Below are positions 1 through 7,619 of a DNA stretch of 12,073 nt, piece after piece. Each line of letters starts with the position of its first letter. Within the stretch, counting starts at the first letter, position 1. The stretch covers positions 1 to 12,073 of the forward strand of contig JBFIHZ010000100.1 in the NCBI GenBank assembly GCA_041601535.1. The letters run 5' to 3'. The notes beneath the pieces were generated by a model. That model searched no databases. It saw only the letters and a program-made list of their open reading frames with translations, and was not told the DNA's origin. Source of the stretch: JBFIHZ01 sp041601535. Lineage in GTDB: Bacteria; Pseudomonadota; Gammaproteobacteria; Xanthomonadales; SZUA-36. The translations under genes were made by a program, and so were the position numbers.

Positions 1-1853
1 CCGCTGACTTCGTAATAGTCCACCTTGCCCAGCGCCACGTCGATGGGCAGCGCATTGCTCAGGTGCTGGTCGTTTTGCGGGTCCGGCGCGGCATCGTAGG
101 GGTGCACATAGCCGACCAGGGCGTTTTGCTGGTGGGCCAGATCCGCCACGGTGGCATTGTCAGGGTAAGGGCTGGCCAGTGCGGTGCCCGGGTAGGCGGA
201 AAAGTCCGGCAGCAGCAGGTGATCATCCAGGCCCAACAGACCGAGATGGCCCCAGTAGCCGGTATGGAATTCCTGCGCATGCAGCAACAGCACCTCGGCG
301 CTGGAAGCCGGGTCCGGGTCGGGTGAAAAATGGCGGATATCGGGAATGCGCTGTTCCTTGTTCACCACCAGGTTGAACACCACGTCCAGGTCCTCGGCGC
401 GGGCCTGCTGCACCAACTGTTGCGGCGTGGTGCGGTAGCTGCCGCCGTAATTCATATGCACGTGCACATCGCCACTGATCCAGCGTTCGGACCAGCCGGC
501 CGGTACATCCAGTGCGCGGTGCTCGATACGCAGCGTGGTGGTGTCGCCGGCGGTGATGGTGGCATTAACGGTTTGTACCTCGTGTTCCAGCCCGAGCCAG
601 GCGGTGATTTCCACCGGACCAGCCGGCAAGGTCAGGCTGGCAGAACCGTTGGAGTGGAAATAGTGGGTTTCCATGCGGGCCTGTTGCCGGTCAAAGGCAT
701 CATCGGCGTGCATCCAGCTGTCATCCGGTGCGTAACTGCGGCCATCACTGGCACGCACCGACAGGCGTGCCGGCGCGGCTGTCCCGTTCTCATCGGCCAA
801 CTGCAGCTGCAGTGTGCCCATCGGCTGCAGGTAATCGCGCTGCACGGCCTCGATGCGCTGACGGCTGCCGCCGGGAATCTGCTGCACCCACAGCGACAGG
901 CCGCCGGTTTCGTTGGAAATATAGGCGATGGCGCGGCCATCGGGAGACCAGCGGGCCGCGGTGATATCAAAGGCTCCGAAACTCAGCGGCAGCGGATCAC
1001 CGCCCGTGCTGTGCACTAACCACAGCTGGTGCCACTGACGCCCGTGGTAGGACGACCAGACAATTCGATTGCCGTCCGGTGCCCAGTCGGGGCGGGCCTT
1101 CCAGGTGGTTTCTTCGTTATGCACGGCAACCGCGGTGTCATCCTGCCGCAGGCCGCGCCGCCACAAGCCACCGGTGCCATAGGCACTGTCGGGATTGGAA
1201 ATGAACAGCAGTTCGTTGCCATCGGGTGACCACGACGGACTCAGCTCGTGGTCAAACTCGCTGTAGTAAATTCGTGAATCGGGGTTGCGGCGCTCGGCTT
1301 GCAGGCGCTGCCCGTGCAGCGGCATGGCTGCGGTGTCGGCAACGCGGATATGAAAGCGCCCGCTGTCCCGGGTGGACACCCAGGCCAGTTTACGCCCGTC
1401 CGGTGACCAGCGTGGCTCGAGGTTGACCGCGCCGTTGTGGGTCAGCGCGCTGACAGCGCCACTGGCCAGATTCAGCAGCTGCAACTCCACCACGTCAGCG
1501 TGATAACGGGCAAATGCGATGGATGTGCCATCGGGTGACCAGTCGGGCTGGTAGTCATAACCAGGACCCGCGGTGAGCTGGCGCGCGCGGGTTGAGCCTA
1601 TGGTTTGCAGCCACAGACTGCCTTGCATGGAATACACCAGTTGCCGGCCATCAGGCGACCAGCTCACCGATGACGGGCCACTGGTGAGTTGCGGCAAGTA
1701 CATCTCGCGAAAATAATAATTGTGTGGCACATCGATTTGCTTCAGTACGGTTTCCCGTTCAGCATGCAGTGGCGCGGTACTTGCCAGGCAGACCAGGACA
1801 AGCAACAGCACAATCGGTTTGCAAAGCGGGCGTATATCAAGCGTGGCGAGCAT
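1..1853 (-). CDS. Secreted PD40 beta-propeller + CehA/McbA-type PHP metallohydrolase (3' end off window)
   Basis: The frame is open from an ATG at 1853 to the left edge, showing 617 residues without the C-terminus. Residues 1-31 form a Sec signal peptide (a hydrophobic VLLLVLVCLAS core ending PLHA before ERE), which supports this start; a weak GGGGA lies 7 nt upstream. Six WSPDG or WAPDG motifs, near residues 64, 105, 148, 207, 257 and 302, are the signature of TolB/PD40 propeller blades. From about residue 455 a metallohydrolase domain follows: G-D-V-H464-V-H466, E528, G-H536 and V-H584-P-Y-D. These fit metal ligands of the PHP-like CehA/McbA family, whose namesake is a carbaryl esterase. 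The likely role is a periplasmic or secreted metal-dependent hydrolase with a propeller for substrate or partner binding. The substrate cannot be told from sequence, and the last metal ligands should lie outside the window. It is divergent from the acetyltransferase gene. Family call is fairly sure; function is inferred. Confidence 0.85.
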   Translation of the reverse strand, partial: MLATLDIRPLCKPIVLLLVLVCLASTAPLHAERETVLKQIDVPHNYYFREMYLPQLTSGPSSVSWSPDGRQLVYSMQGSLWLQTIGSTRARQLTAGPGYDYQPDWSPDGTSIAFARYHADVVELQLLNLASGAVSALTHNGAVNLEPRWSPDGRKLAWVSTRDSGRFHIRVADTAAMPLHGQRLQAERRNPDSRIYYSEFDHELSPSWSPDGNELLFISNPDSAYGTGGLWRRGLRQDDTAVAVHNEETTWKARPDWAPDGNRIVWSSYHGRQWHQLWLVHSTGGDPLPLSFGAFDITAARWSPDGRAIAYISNETGGLSLWVQQIPGGSRQRIEAVQRDYLQPMGTLQLQLADENGTAAPARLSVRASDGRSYAPDDSWMHADDAFDRQQARMETHYFHSNGSASLTLPAGPVEITAWLGLEHEVQTVNATITAGDTTTLRIEHRALDVPAGWSERWISGDVHVHMNYGGSYRTTPQQLVQQARAEDLDVVFNLVVNKEQRIPDIRHFSPDPDPASSAEVLLLHAQEFHTGYWGHLGLLGLDDHLLLPDFSAYPGTALASPYPDNATVADLAHQQNALVGYVHPYDAAPDPQNDQHLSNALPIDVALGKVDYYEVS

Positions 1854-1943
1854 GGCAGGGTCCCCGGGGGTGCGGATTGGCGGCGGTGGTATGGCTTTCA
1901 TAACGTAAATGAACAATGATTCTGACCTATATTTATATAGCCA

Positions 1944-1972
1944 TTAACTATCATTGATGAATTATGCATAAT
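1944..1972 (+). promoter_or_regulatory. Candidate sigma70 promoter for the acetyltransferase-hydrolase operon
   Basis: TTAACT (1944-1949) and CATAAT (1967-1972) are separated by 17 bp and match the -35 and -10 consensus at 4/6 and 5/6. Transcription would begin near 1979, leaving a leader of about 90 nt before the start codon at 2069. The surrounding 1910-1990 stretch is much richer in AT than its flanks, as expected for a promoter. This is a visual match only, with no experimental support. Confidence 0.45.
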
Positions 1973-1973
1973 T
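1960..1973. promoter_or_regulatory. 14-bp perfect palindrome in the divergent control region
   Basis: AATTATGCATAATT is its own reverse complement. It contains CATAAT on both strands, so it can supply a -10 element in either direction: rightward for the acetyltransferase operon and leftward for the metallohydrolase. The leftward -35 would be GTGATA (1985-1990) with 18 bp spacing, a weaker 4/6 match. It could be a regulator site, or a palindrome arising by chance in AT-rich DNA. Confidence 0.4.
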
Positions 1974-1989
1974 GATAAGAATGTTATCA
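1973..1989. promoter_or_regulatory. Operator-like inverted repeat TGATAA-N5-TTATCA
   Basis: Perfect 6-bp half-sites TGATAA (1973-1978) and TTATCA (1984-1989) flank the spacer GAATG. The element sits directly on the predicted +1 of the rightward promoter, where a bound repressor would block initiation. Dyads of this size are typical of dimeric helix-turn-helix regulators. No regulator gene is in the window and the family cannot be named. Confidence 0.4.
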
Positions 1990-2068
1990 CGGAATCTGCG
2001 CCGCGCGACCGGCCAGCGGCACGGCGGCTAGCGGCAACGGCTTTCGCCCTTTTCAACAGGACATTCCC

Positions 2069-2572
2069 ATGACCAGCAACGATCACAGCCCCTACCGCAT
2101 TCAGCCGGCTACCGTGCAGCAGGCGCCGCTGGTGCATGCCTTGCTGCAGCAGCTGGAAAACAGCTTGGGCAAAACCGGCCAGATTAGCCGCCGGGAGTCA
2201 GATGTGGTGACGTTCGGGTTTGGCACCGATCCTTGCTTTGAAGCGTTGCTGGCCTGGCAGGGAGTTGATGGTGGGGAAAGCGCAGCGGCTGAAGCCGTTG
2301 GACTGGTGGTGTTATTTCGCGAGTTTTCCACCTGGCGGGGCCGCCCGGGTGTGTACGTGCAAGACCTGTTCGTGGCCCGCCCGGCGCGCGGCACGGGTCT
2401 GGGAAAGGCGCTGATGCGGGCTGCGTTTGCGCGCGGCCGGGACTGGGGCGCAACTTACTGCAGGCTGGCGGTGAGCCGGGATAATCCAGCCGCGGTGGCG
2501 TTTTATCAAAGCATGGGGTTTGCCGTGGCCGGCGACGACCACATCATGATGCGTGATGGGCTGGCGGGCTGA
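2069..2572 (+). CDS. GNAT family N-acetyltransferase
   Basis: This is a 167-residue single-domain protein, the usual size for the GNAT fold, with no signal peptide and therefore cytoplasmic. Acetyl-CoA binding is shown by motif A, VQDLFVARPARGTGLG, whose R107-x-x-G110-x-G112 forms the pyrophosphate-binding loop. The C-terminal motif B region has N139, A142 and F145-Y146 in a SRDNPAAVAFYQSMGF stretch, where the tyrosine is the usual general acid. The enzyme moves an acetyl group from acetyl-CoA to an amine; the acceptor is unknown. The layout resembles diamine or amino-acid-derivative acetyltransferases, but that is only a guess. AGGA lies about 9 nt before the ATG. The stop is 15 bp before the next gene, so the two are probably co-transcribed. 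Pairing a cytosolic acetylase with an exported hydrolase suggests the acetylase might modify a product taken up after hydrolysis, which is inference. Confidence 0.88.
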   Translation: MTSNDHSPYRIQPATVQQAPLVHALLQQLENSLGKTGQISRRESDVVTFGFGTDPCFEALLAWQGVDGGESAAAEAVGLVVLFREFSTWRGRPGVYVQDLFVARPARGTGLGKALMRAAFARGRDWGATYCRLAVSRDNPAAVAFYQSMGFAVAGDDHIMMRDGLAG

Positions 2573-2573
2573 C

Positions 2574-2579
2574 AGGAGG
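2574..2579 (+). promoter_or_regulatory. Consensus Shine-Dalgarno for the CocE-type hydrolase
   Basis: AGGAGG lies 8 nt before the ATG at 2588. It fixes that start, because a nearer ATG at 2581 opens a frame that stops after five codons. The site lies in the 15-bp gap after the acetyltransferase stop, which fits translation of a second cistron. Confidence 0.8.
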
Positions 2580-2587
2580 AATGCACA

Positions 2588-4738
2588 ATGAACCGTAGTA
2601 AAAAACCGGTGGATGGCGGTCGCTGGCTTTCAGGTAACGCCGGCTGCCTGTTCGGCCTGGTCTGCGCCGCTCTGACGGTGCTGATGGTGTGCGCGGCTCC
2701 GCCCGCGCTGGCCACGGAAGAGCCTGAGGGTGCTCCGGCCAAGCGGCTGGCCGTCACGGCCATTCGCACGGCGTGGATTCCCATGGCTGATGGCACGCGG
2801 CTGGCCGCTGACCTGTACCTGCCGGCCGGGATGAAGCCGGGCGATACCTACCCGGTGTTGCTGGAATACCTGCCTTACCGCAAGCGTGAATCGCGCGCCC
2901 ATCGCTACGGCTTTTTCTCTTACTTTGTGCAGCGCGGTTATATCGTCGCGCGGGTGGATATTCGCGGGACCGGGGAAAGCGAAGGCCGGCTGGTGGCCTA
3001 TGAATACACCGAACAGGAACAGCAGGACGGCGAACAGGTGATCGATTGGCTGGCCAGGCAGGAGTGGTCCAGTGGCGACGTGGGCATGTTCGGTATTTCC
3101 TGGGGCGGCTTTAATTCCATTCATATGGCGATGCGCAATCCACCGGCGCTGAAAGCGATTATCGCGGTGGATGCCACCGATGATATCTACCAGGACGATG
3201 TGCATTTCACCGATGGCATCATGCACGCCGATGCGTATGAAATGCGCCAGGATATTGACAATGCCATCCCGGGTGCACCGGATTATGTGATTGATGAAGC
3301 CTATTTCACCAACCGCTTTGATACCGAGCCGTGGTTTCTGATCTACAAGCGGCAACAACGCGACGGGCCATTCTGGGACCGTGCCTCGCTGAATGAAGAT
3401 TACAGCGCCATCCGCATCCCGACCTGGGTCATCGGCGGCTGGTACGACGGTTACCGCGACAGCGTGCCACGCATGCTGCAGCACATGAAGGCGCCGGTAA
3501 AGGCACTGCTGGGCCCCTGGCACCACACCTTTCCCCACTGGGGCTATCCGGGCGAATCGATTGAATGGCGCGCCGACGCGGTGCGCTGGTTTGATCACTG
3601 GCTGAAAGGCAAGGATACCGGCATCATGCGGGAACCAGCCTTGCAGGTGTTTATCCGTGACTGGCATCCGCCTGGGCTGACCCTGGACGAGGTGCCGGGC
3701 CAATGGCGCAATGAAGCCGGCTGGCCGCTGCGGCACAGCCAGCAGCAGACCCTGTACCTGCAAGCCAGCCATGGCCTGGGTGAGACGCCGTCAACGGCCG
3801 CGGTTCATTCGCTGGATTATCGCGCCGACGTCGGCGTGGAGGCGGCCGGCTCGGTGATGTGGTGGGGCGACCTGCAGGCCGACCAGCGGCCGGTGGATGC
3901 CTACAGCCTGGTGTATGAAACCGGGCCGCTGGAAACCGCGGTCACCATCCTGGGATTTCCGCAGGTGCACCTGCGGGGCGCGGCCGATGCGCCGTTGGCC
4001 CACTGGATTGCCCGGCTGGGTGATGTGGCGCCGGACGGCCGTGTGACGCAGGTCACCGGTGCCGCGCTGAATGGCGCACATCGGGACTCGGCCGAAAACC
4101 CCAAGGCCCTGGTGCCGGGCGAGATGACCGAGCTGGATATCGAAATGCATTTCACCTCCTGGCGTTTCCCCGCCGGACACCGCATTCGCGTGGCGATTAA
4201 TAACAGCCAGTGGCCGATGTTCTGGCCGACGCCGTATGCCATGACCACGCAGCTCGAACTGGGGGGCAGGAACGGCAGCCGGCTGGTGCTGCCGCTGTTG
4301 ACCGAACAGCCGCAATCGGTGCCGGAGTTCGCCCCGGTCAGGGGTGAAGACCCCAGCCCGGAAGGATTTGGTGAATCCACCGCCGAAACCGCATCCGGGT
4401 ACGCGGAAATTGCCGAGATCACGCACGACTTCCGCACCAACAGCACGCGCCTGAGCGCCACCAACAGCGGCAGCACGGAGTACCCCTGGGGCCTGGAGCG
4501 GTACAGCGACTTTCTACAACACCAGGTTGCGGTGAACGACCCGTCGCGGGCATCGGTGAACAGCGAGTACAGCACCGAAGTCAGGCTGGAAGACCGGTTG
4601 CTGAAATGGACCGGCTTGCTGGAATTTTCCAGCGATGCGGAAAATTTCCATTATCGTTACACCCGCCGGCTGGAAGAGAACGGCGAGGTGTTACGGGAAA
4701 AGCACTGGAACGAAGTCATCCCGCGCGATTTCAACTGA
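2588..4738 (+). CDS. Exported CocE/NonD family alpha/beta hydrolase (peptidase S15 fold)
   Basis: A 716-residue complete protein. Residues 1-43 look like a Sec signal peptide: a charged start, a hydrophobic core near 21-36 and cleavage after PPALA, so the enzyme should act in the periplasm or outside. An alpha/beta-hydrolase domain runs from about 55 to 350. It carries the nucleophile elbow G169-I-S171-W-G-G, a probable acid D287 in GGWYDGYRDS and a probable base H313 in GPWHH, the triad layout of cocaine esterase CocE and X-Pro dipeptidyl-peptidases. RVDIRGTGESEG near 122-133 is a typical S15 stretch. The region from about 365 is the family's C-terminal jelly-roll, with the LDIEMHFTSWRFPAGHRIRVAI signature broken at positions 520-545. 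It should hydrolyse an ester or amide; CocE-like and glutaryl-acylase-like members cannot be separated from sequence alone. It is longer than CocE (574 residues), with about 100 extra residues at the C-terminus. Last gene of the operon. Confidence 0.9.
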   Translation: MNRSKKPVDGGRWLSGNAGCLFGLVCAALTVLMVCAAPPALATEEPEGAPAKRLAVTAIRTAWIPMADGTRLAADLYLPAGMKPGDTYPVLLEYLPYRKRESRAHRYGFFSYFVQRGYIVARVDIRGTGESEGRLVAYEYTEQEQQDGEQVIDWLARQEWSSGDVGMFGISWGGFNSIHMAMRNPPALKAIIAVDATDDIYQDDVHFTDGIMHADAYEMRQDIDNAIPGAPDYVIDEAYFTNRFDTEPWFLIYKRQQRDGPFWDRASLNEDYSAIRIPTWVIGGWYDGYRDSVPRMLQHMKAPVKALLGPWHHTFPHWGYPGESIEWRADAVRWFDHWLKGKDTGIMREPALQVFIRDWHPPGLTLDEVPGQWRNEAGWPLRHSQQQTLYLQASHGLGETPSTAAVHSLDYRADVGVEAAGSVMWWGDLQADQRPVDAYSLVYETGPLETAVTILGFPQVHLRGAADAPLAHWIARLGDVAPDGRVTQVTGAALNGAHRDSAENPKALVPGEMTELDIEMHFTSWRFPAGHRIRVAINNSQWPMFWPTPYAMTTQLELGGRNGSRLVLPLLTEQPQSVPEFAPVRGEDPSPEGFGESTAETASGYAEIAEITHDFRTNSTRLSATNSGSTEYPWGLERYSDFLQHQVAVNDPSRASVNSEYSTEVRLEDRLLKWTGLLEFSSDAENFHYRYTRRLEENGEVLREKHWNEVIPRDFN

Positions 4739-4752
4739 GCCCGCCAGCGGGC
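4739..4752. repeat. Short perfect inverted repeat after the hydrolase stop
   Basis: GCCCGC-CA-GCGGGC starts on the base after the TGA at 4736-4738. No T-tract follows on the plus strand (ACAAAAAA instead), so it is not a classical rightward terminator. It might pause RNA polymerase or protect the 3' end together with the adjoining hairpin at 4761-4786. Confidence 0.4.
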
Positions 4753-4754
4753 AC

Positions 4755-4786
4755 AAAAAACCCCGCGGCAGTTGCCTGCCGCGGGG
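4755..4786 (-). terminator. Rho-independent terminator of the IPTL-CTERM gene, possibly shared
   Basis: CCCCGCGGCAG (4761-4771) pairs with CTGCCGCGGGG (4776-4786) around a 4-nt loop, an 11-bp GC-rich stem. Read leftward it is followed by six T (A6 at 4755-4760 on the plus strand), the canonical layout, about 50 nt past the stop of the surface-protein gene. It also lies just past the convergent hydrolase stop, so rightward transcripts would form the same stem, but without a U-tract. Confidence 0.85.
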
Positions 4787-4836
4787 TGGATAGTGCCGTG
4801 AACGCGGGGTCAGGGCTTATGCTGGCCCCGTTTCAC

Positions 4837-7593
4837 TTATGCCATGCGGCGGAAGCCCACCAGGCCAACACCCAGCATCAACAGCGCCAGGATGGCCATG
4901 CCGTACTGGCTCAGCGTGGGGATGCCTTCGAAGAACACCGTGTTGGTGATGGTGCAGCTATGGCCCTGGCCAACGCTCACCTCAAACGACTCGCAGCCGT
5001 TTTCAACTTCGATGGAATCATCGTAAACGAACTCGTACGCTCCGCAAGACGTGGTCGGATAGTCCGGGATGACCGTGGCGATCAGGCCGACATCATTGGG
5101 GCCGGTTTCACCACCACAGATCACGTAATACTCAAAACCGTTTTTGCCAGCAGGCTGTTCGGCCGTCGGTGAATCGGTATGCGGACCGAGAACCGGGCAA
5201 TCAAACGAGATAATGGGTGAAGAGCAGCCCAGCTCGATGGTGATGTCAGAGCTTACGTCCTGGAAATCACTGCTGTTAACCACCCAGTCCTTGTAGATGT
5301 TCACTTCCACCGGATCGGGATAGTTGCGGATCACACACTTCATGGCCGCGCCGTTCTCGCCATCGGCCGTAATATCCTCCCACACGCAGGGCCCCTCAAA
5401 GAACTGATCTTCGTACGGCGTGCCGGCATAGATACCGGACGGCCCACCCACATCACAATCGGTGTTGGCATTGCCGGCGCAGTTATACGAGCCGGTGTAG
5501 CCGGCAGCGGCCTGTTCGGTGACGGTGCAGTCCAGTTCGCCGTCGGTGTAGCTTTCAACCACAAACTTCACTTCAAACTGGCCGCGGCCGAAGTTGCCCT
5601 GGTTATCCGGGAACACGGTGGTTTCCTGATCCAGCGGCAGACCGGTATTGCACGACAGTGCCAGCGTCACCGGCACATCGTTGTTGCCGTCCATATAGCG
5701 CTTCTGCACCTCGAAGGTGGCGCGGGTGGGTGCATTGGTGATGGTGCAGGCATACACACCCTGGTCTGCGGTCGGGTTGACGTCACACTCGGCGGTGCGG
5801 GAATACTCGAAGTAGCCGGACGGTACCTGCTCGGTCACCGTGCAGCTGGTGCCGCCACCGGTCAGGTCGAAACGCTGTACCGTCAGTGAGGTGGTGGTAG
5901 TGCCTTGTTGCGGGTTGTACACCAGCAAACCGGAGCTGTCGGAACAGTTCAGCGTGACCTGGACCGGACCGCCGTCACCGCTGGTGTATTCCTTGAACAC
6001 GCGGAAAGTAGCGGTCGGCCAGCGGATGGAGGTGGACTCGGTGACCGAGTCGTCGCCGGTATTGATAAAGGTCTCGCCGCCGCCGCTGGATTCTACCGTG
6101 GCGGTGTCGCTGATCACATCGGTGCCTTCATCCGCGGCCAGGGGTACGTCAATGACCACGGTCAGCGTCTCTGAACTGCCGGCCGGAATGCTGACGGTCC
6201 AGTTGGGCGCAACCCAGTTGCCGCTGCTCGGGGTCACTGAATCCAGCGTGACGTTGGCTGGCAACGTGATGGTGTCGCTGATCACCAGGTCGGTGACGTC
6301 GGACGGGCCATTGTTGGTGGCCGTGACGATATAGGTCAGGTTGTTGTCACCTGAGCCTGCTACCACCGGGTCGATGGATTCGCTTTTCTCCAGCGTGATG
6401 TCCACTACGCGGCTGATGGTGGTGCCTTCCGAGCCGGCGTTATTGGCGCCATCCGGGTCGGTTTCGTTAGCCGCGGCGGAGACGTTATTGGTCAGCACCG
6501 TGCCATCGGCCAGGCTGGCGTCCACGGCTACCTCTACCGTGTACTGGGCGCTGCCGCCGGCCGCGATGGTGCCCAGTGTGCAGGTCGGTGCGCCAGCCGG
6601 GTCTTCGTCACAACCGGTGGTAGCCACCAGGGTTACGCCGGCCGGCAGGGTCTCGGTCACCACCACGCCGCTGGCATCCGATGGCCCGGCGTTGTTCACC
6701 GTGATGGTATAAGTCAGGTTTTCACCGGCCACCGCCGGGTCTGTGTCGTCGGTTTTGCTTACTGACAGGTCGGCTGAGCGGGTCACCTGGGTGTCCTCAC
6801 CAGTAGAGTTATTGCTGGTGTCGGGATCGCCCTCGCTGGCTGTAACGCTGGCGGTGTTGGTGATGCTGCCTGCGGCAGTACTCGCATCCACCGAGACTTC
6901 CACCGTGTACTGGGCAGACCCGCCGTTGGCAATGTTGCCCAGCGTACAGGTAGGAATGCCAACCGGATCTTCAGCGCAGCCGGTGGTGCTGATCAGTGTT
7001 ACGCCGGACGGCAGGGTGTCGGTGACCACCACGTTGGTGGCATCAGCCGGGCCTGCATTGCTTACCTCGATGGTATAGGTAATATTATCCTGCCCGGCCA
7101 CGACCGGGTCGGCGCTGTCCGTTTTGGTGATGGACAGATCTGCATTGGTGTCGTCATTCAAAATGGTGGCAGTGCCGATATCGTCGTCGATAAAGAAACT
7201 GGGTGAGCCCACCGATGGGTTGTACAATTCAAGGCTGAAATTCTCGTCCGGCTCGACATCGATGTCACCGTTTACTGTGACATCCACAAAATAGGTTTCT
7301 ATTCCGCCGTCGCCGTTGACCTGGAAGTTGCCGCTGTTGTCGTTGTAATCATTGTCGGCAAGTGTGGCTGTGCCTTCAAGCAGCCGCCATTGAACCGTTG
7401 CGGCAACCCGAAAGTCGCACTGGCAGGTAATCTCGAATTGCACATTGGTCGTGCCGGCATCGCCTTCGCTGACCACTGGGTCGCTGATGGCAGTGATGCG
7501 TGATTCGTTAGCTCCGGCAAAAGCCGTTAACGGCATCAGCAAAAATAGCAAAGCGCAGGCCAGTAACCTGATTCTGACGGTCAGCTCATTCAT
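4837..7593 (-). CDS. IPTL-CTERM surface protein with Calx-beta-like, DUF11 and Cys-containing beta repeats
   Basis: A 918-residue protein. The start at 7593 is chosen over an in-frame ATG at 7725 because it opens a clear signal peptide (MNELTVRIRLLACALLFLL, ending TAFA) and has GGGAGAG 3 nt upstream. Residues 26-148 resemble a Calx-beta domain with acidic calcium-type loops (DIDVEPDENFSLEL). Three DUF11 repeats follow at about 151-272, 273-395 and 396-525, each starting with an ADLS- or VDIT-like strand and an NAGPSD- or NNGPSD-like motif. Then come three beta modules starting near 526, 623 and 761, with repeated SCTVTEQ / CTITN motifs resembling DUF5979 or prealbumin-like domains. The C-terminus has IPTLSQYG (891-898), a hydrophobic helix and FRRMA: an IPTL-CTERM sorting signal, a variant of the usual IPTLSEWG. 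Known family biology predicts export, processing by an exosortase-type enzyme and surface or matrix placement. No sortase is in the window. It is probably structural or adhesive; no catalytic motif was seen. Confidence 0.9.
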   Translation of the reverse strand: MNELTVRIRLLACALLFLLMPLTAFAGANESRITAISDPVVSEGDAGTTNVQFEITCQCDFRVAATVQWRLLEGTATLADNDYNDNSGNFQVNGDGGIETYFVDVTVNGDIDVEPDENFSLELYNPSVGSPSFFIDDDIGTATILNDDTNADLSITKTDSADPVVAGQDNITYTIEVSNAGPADATNVVVTDTLPSGVTLISTTGCAEDPVGIPTCTLGNIANGGSAQYTVEVSVDASTAAGSITNTASVTASEGDPDTSNNSTGEDTQVTRSADLSVSKTDDTDPAVAGENLTYTITVNNAGPSDASGVVVTETLPAGVTLVATTGCDEDPAGAPTCTLGTIAAGGSAQYTVEVAVDASLADGTVLTNNVSAAANETDPDGANNAGSEGTTISRVVDITLEKSESIDPVVAGSGDNNLTYIVTATNNGPSDVTDLVISDTITLPANVTLDSVTPSSGNWVAPNWTVSIPAGSSETLTVVIDVPLAADEGTDVISDTATVESSGGGETFINTGDDSVTESTSIRWPTATFRVFKEYTSGDGGPVQVTLNCSDSSGLLVYNPQQGTTTTSLTVQRFDLTGGGTSCTVTEQVPSGYFEYSRTAECDVNPTADQGVYACTITNAPTRATFEVQKRYMDGNNDVPVTLALSCNTGLPLDQETTVFPDNQGNFGRGQFEVKFVVESYTDGELDCTVTEQAAAGYTGSYNCAGNANTDCDVGGPSGIYAGTPYEDQFFEGPCVWEDITADGENGAAMKCVIRNYPDPVEVNIYKDWVVNSSDFQDVSSDITIELGCSSPIISFDCPVLGPHTDSPTAEQPAGKNGFEYYVICGGETGPNDVGLIATVIPDYPTTSCGAYEFVYDDSIEVENGCESFEVSVGQGHSCTITNTVFFEGIPTLSQYGMAILALLMLGVGLVGFRRMA
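6415..7143 (-). repeat. Tandem DUF11-coding repeat, two copies of about 365 bp
   Basis: The segments coding for DUF11 repeats 1 (about 6778-7143) and 2 (about 6415-6777) align along their length. Both contain the string specifying TGC-x4-P-x4-TCTLG followed by a G-G-S-A-Q-Y-T-V-E-V stretch, with nearly identical DNA in places such as GTTACGCCGG and CGGCAGGGT. Repeat 3 (about 6019-6414) is more diverged. The pair probably arose by internal duplication. Confidence 0.75.
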
Positions 7594-7596
7594 GGT

Positions 7597-7603
7597 CTCT
7601 CCC
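7597..7603 (-). promoter_or_regulatory. Ribosome binding site deciding the start of the IPTL-CTERM gene
   Basis: On the minus strand AAGGGAGAG lies 3 nt before the ATG at 7593 (the AAGGGAG core is 5 nt away). The upstream in-frame ATG at 7725 has no comparable site and lies only about 6 nt after the predicted transcription start. The serine-hydrolase gene starting at 10551 uses the same GGGAGAG string. Confidence 0.65.
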
Positions 7604-7619
7604 TTCTGGTGGTTTTGTT

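Noticed and set aside
330..1019. 229-residue plus-strand frame opposite the propeller-metallohydrolase gene
   Set aside because: It is a shadow of the WSPDG-containing reading frame; its product has no recognisable domain.
2630..3772. 380-residue minus-strand frame opposite the CocE-type hydrolase
   Set aside because: It mirrors the catalytic part of a clear hydrolase gene, its product looks low in complexity and unlike any family I know, and no promoter or ribosome site was noticed.
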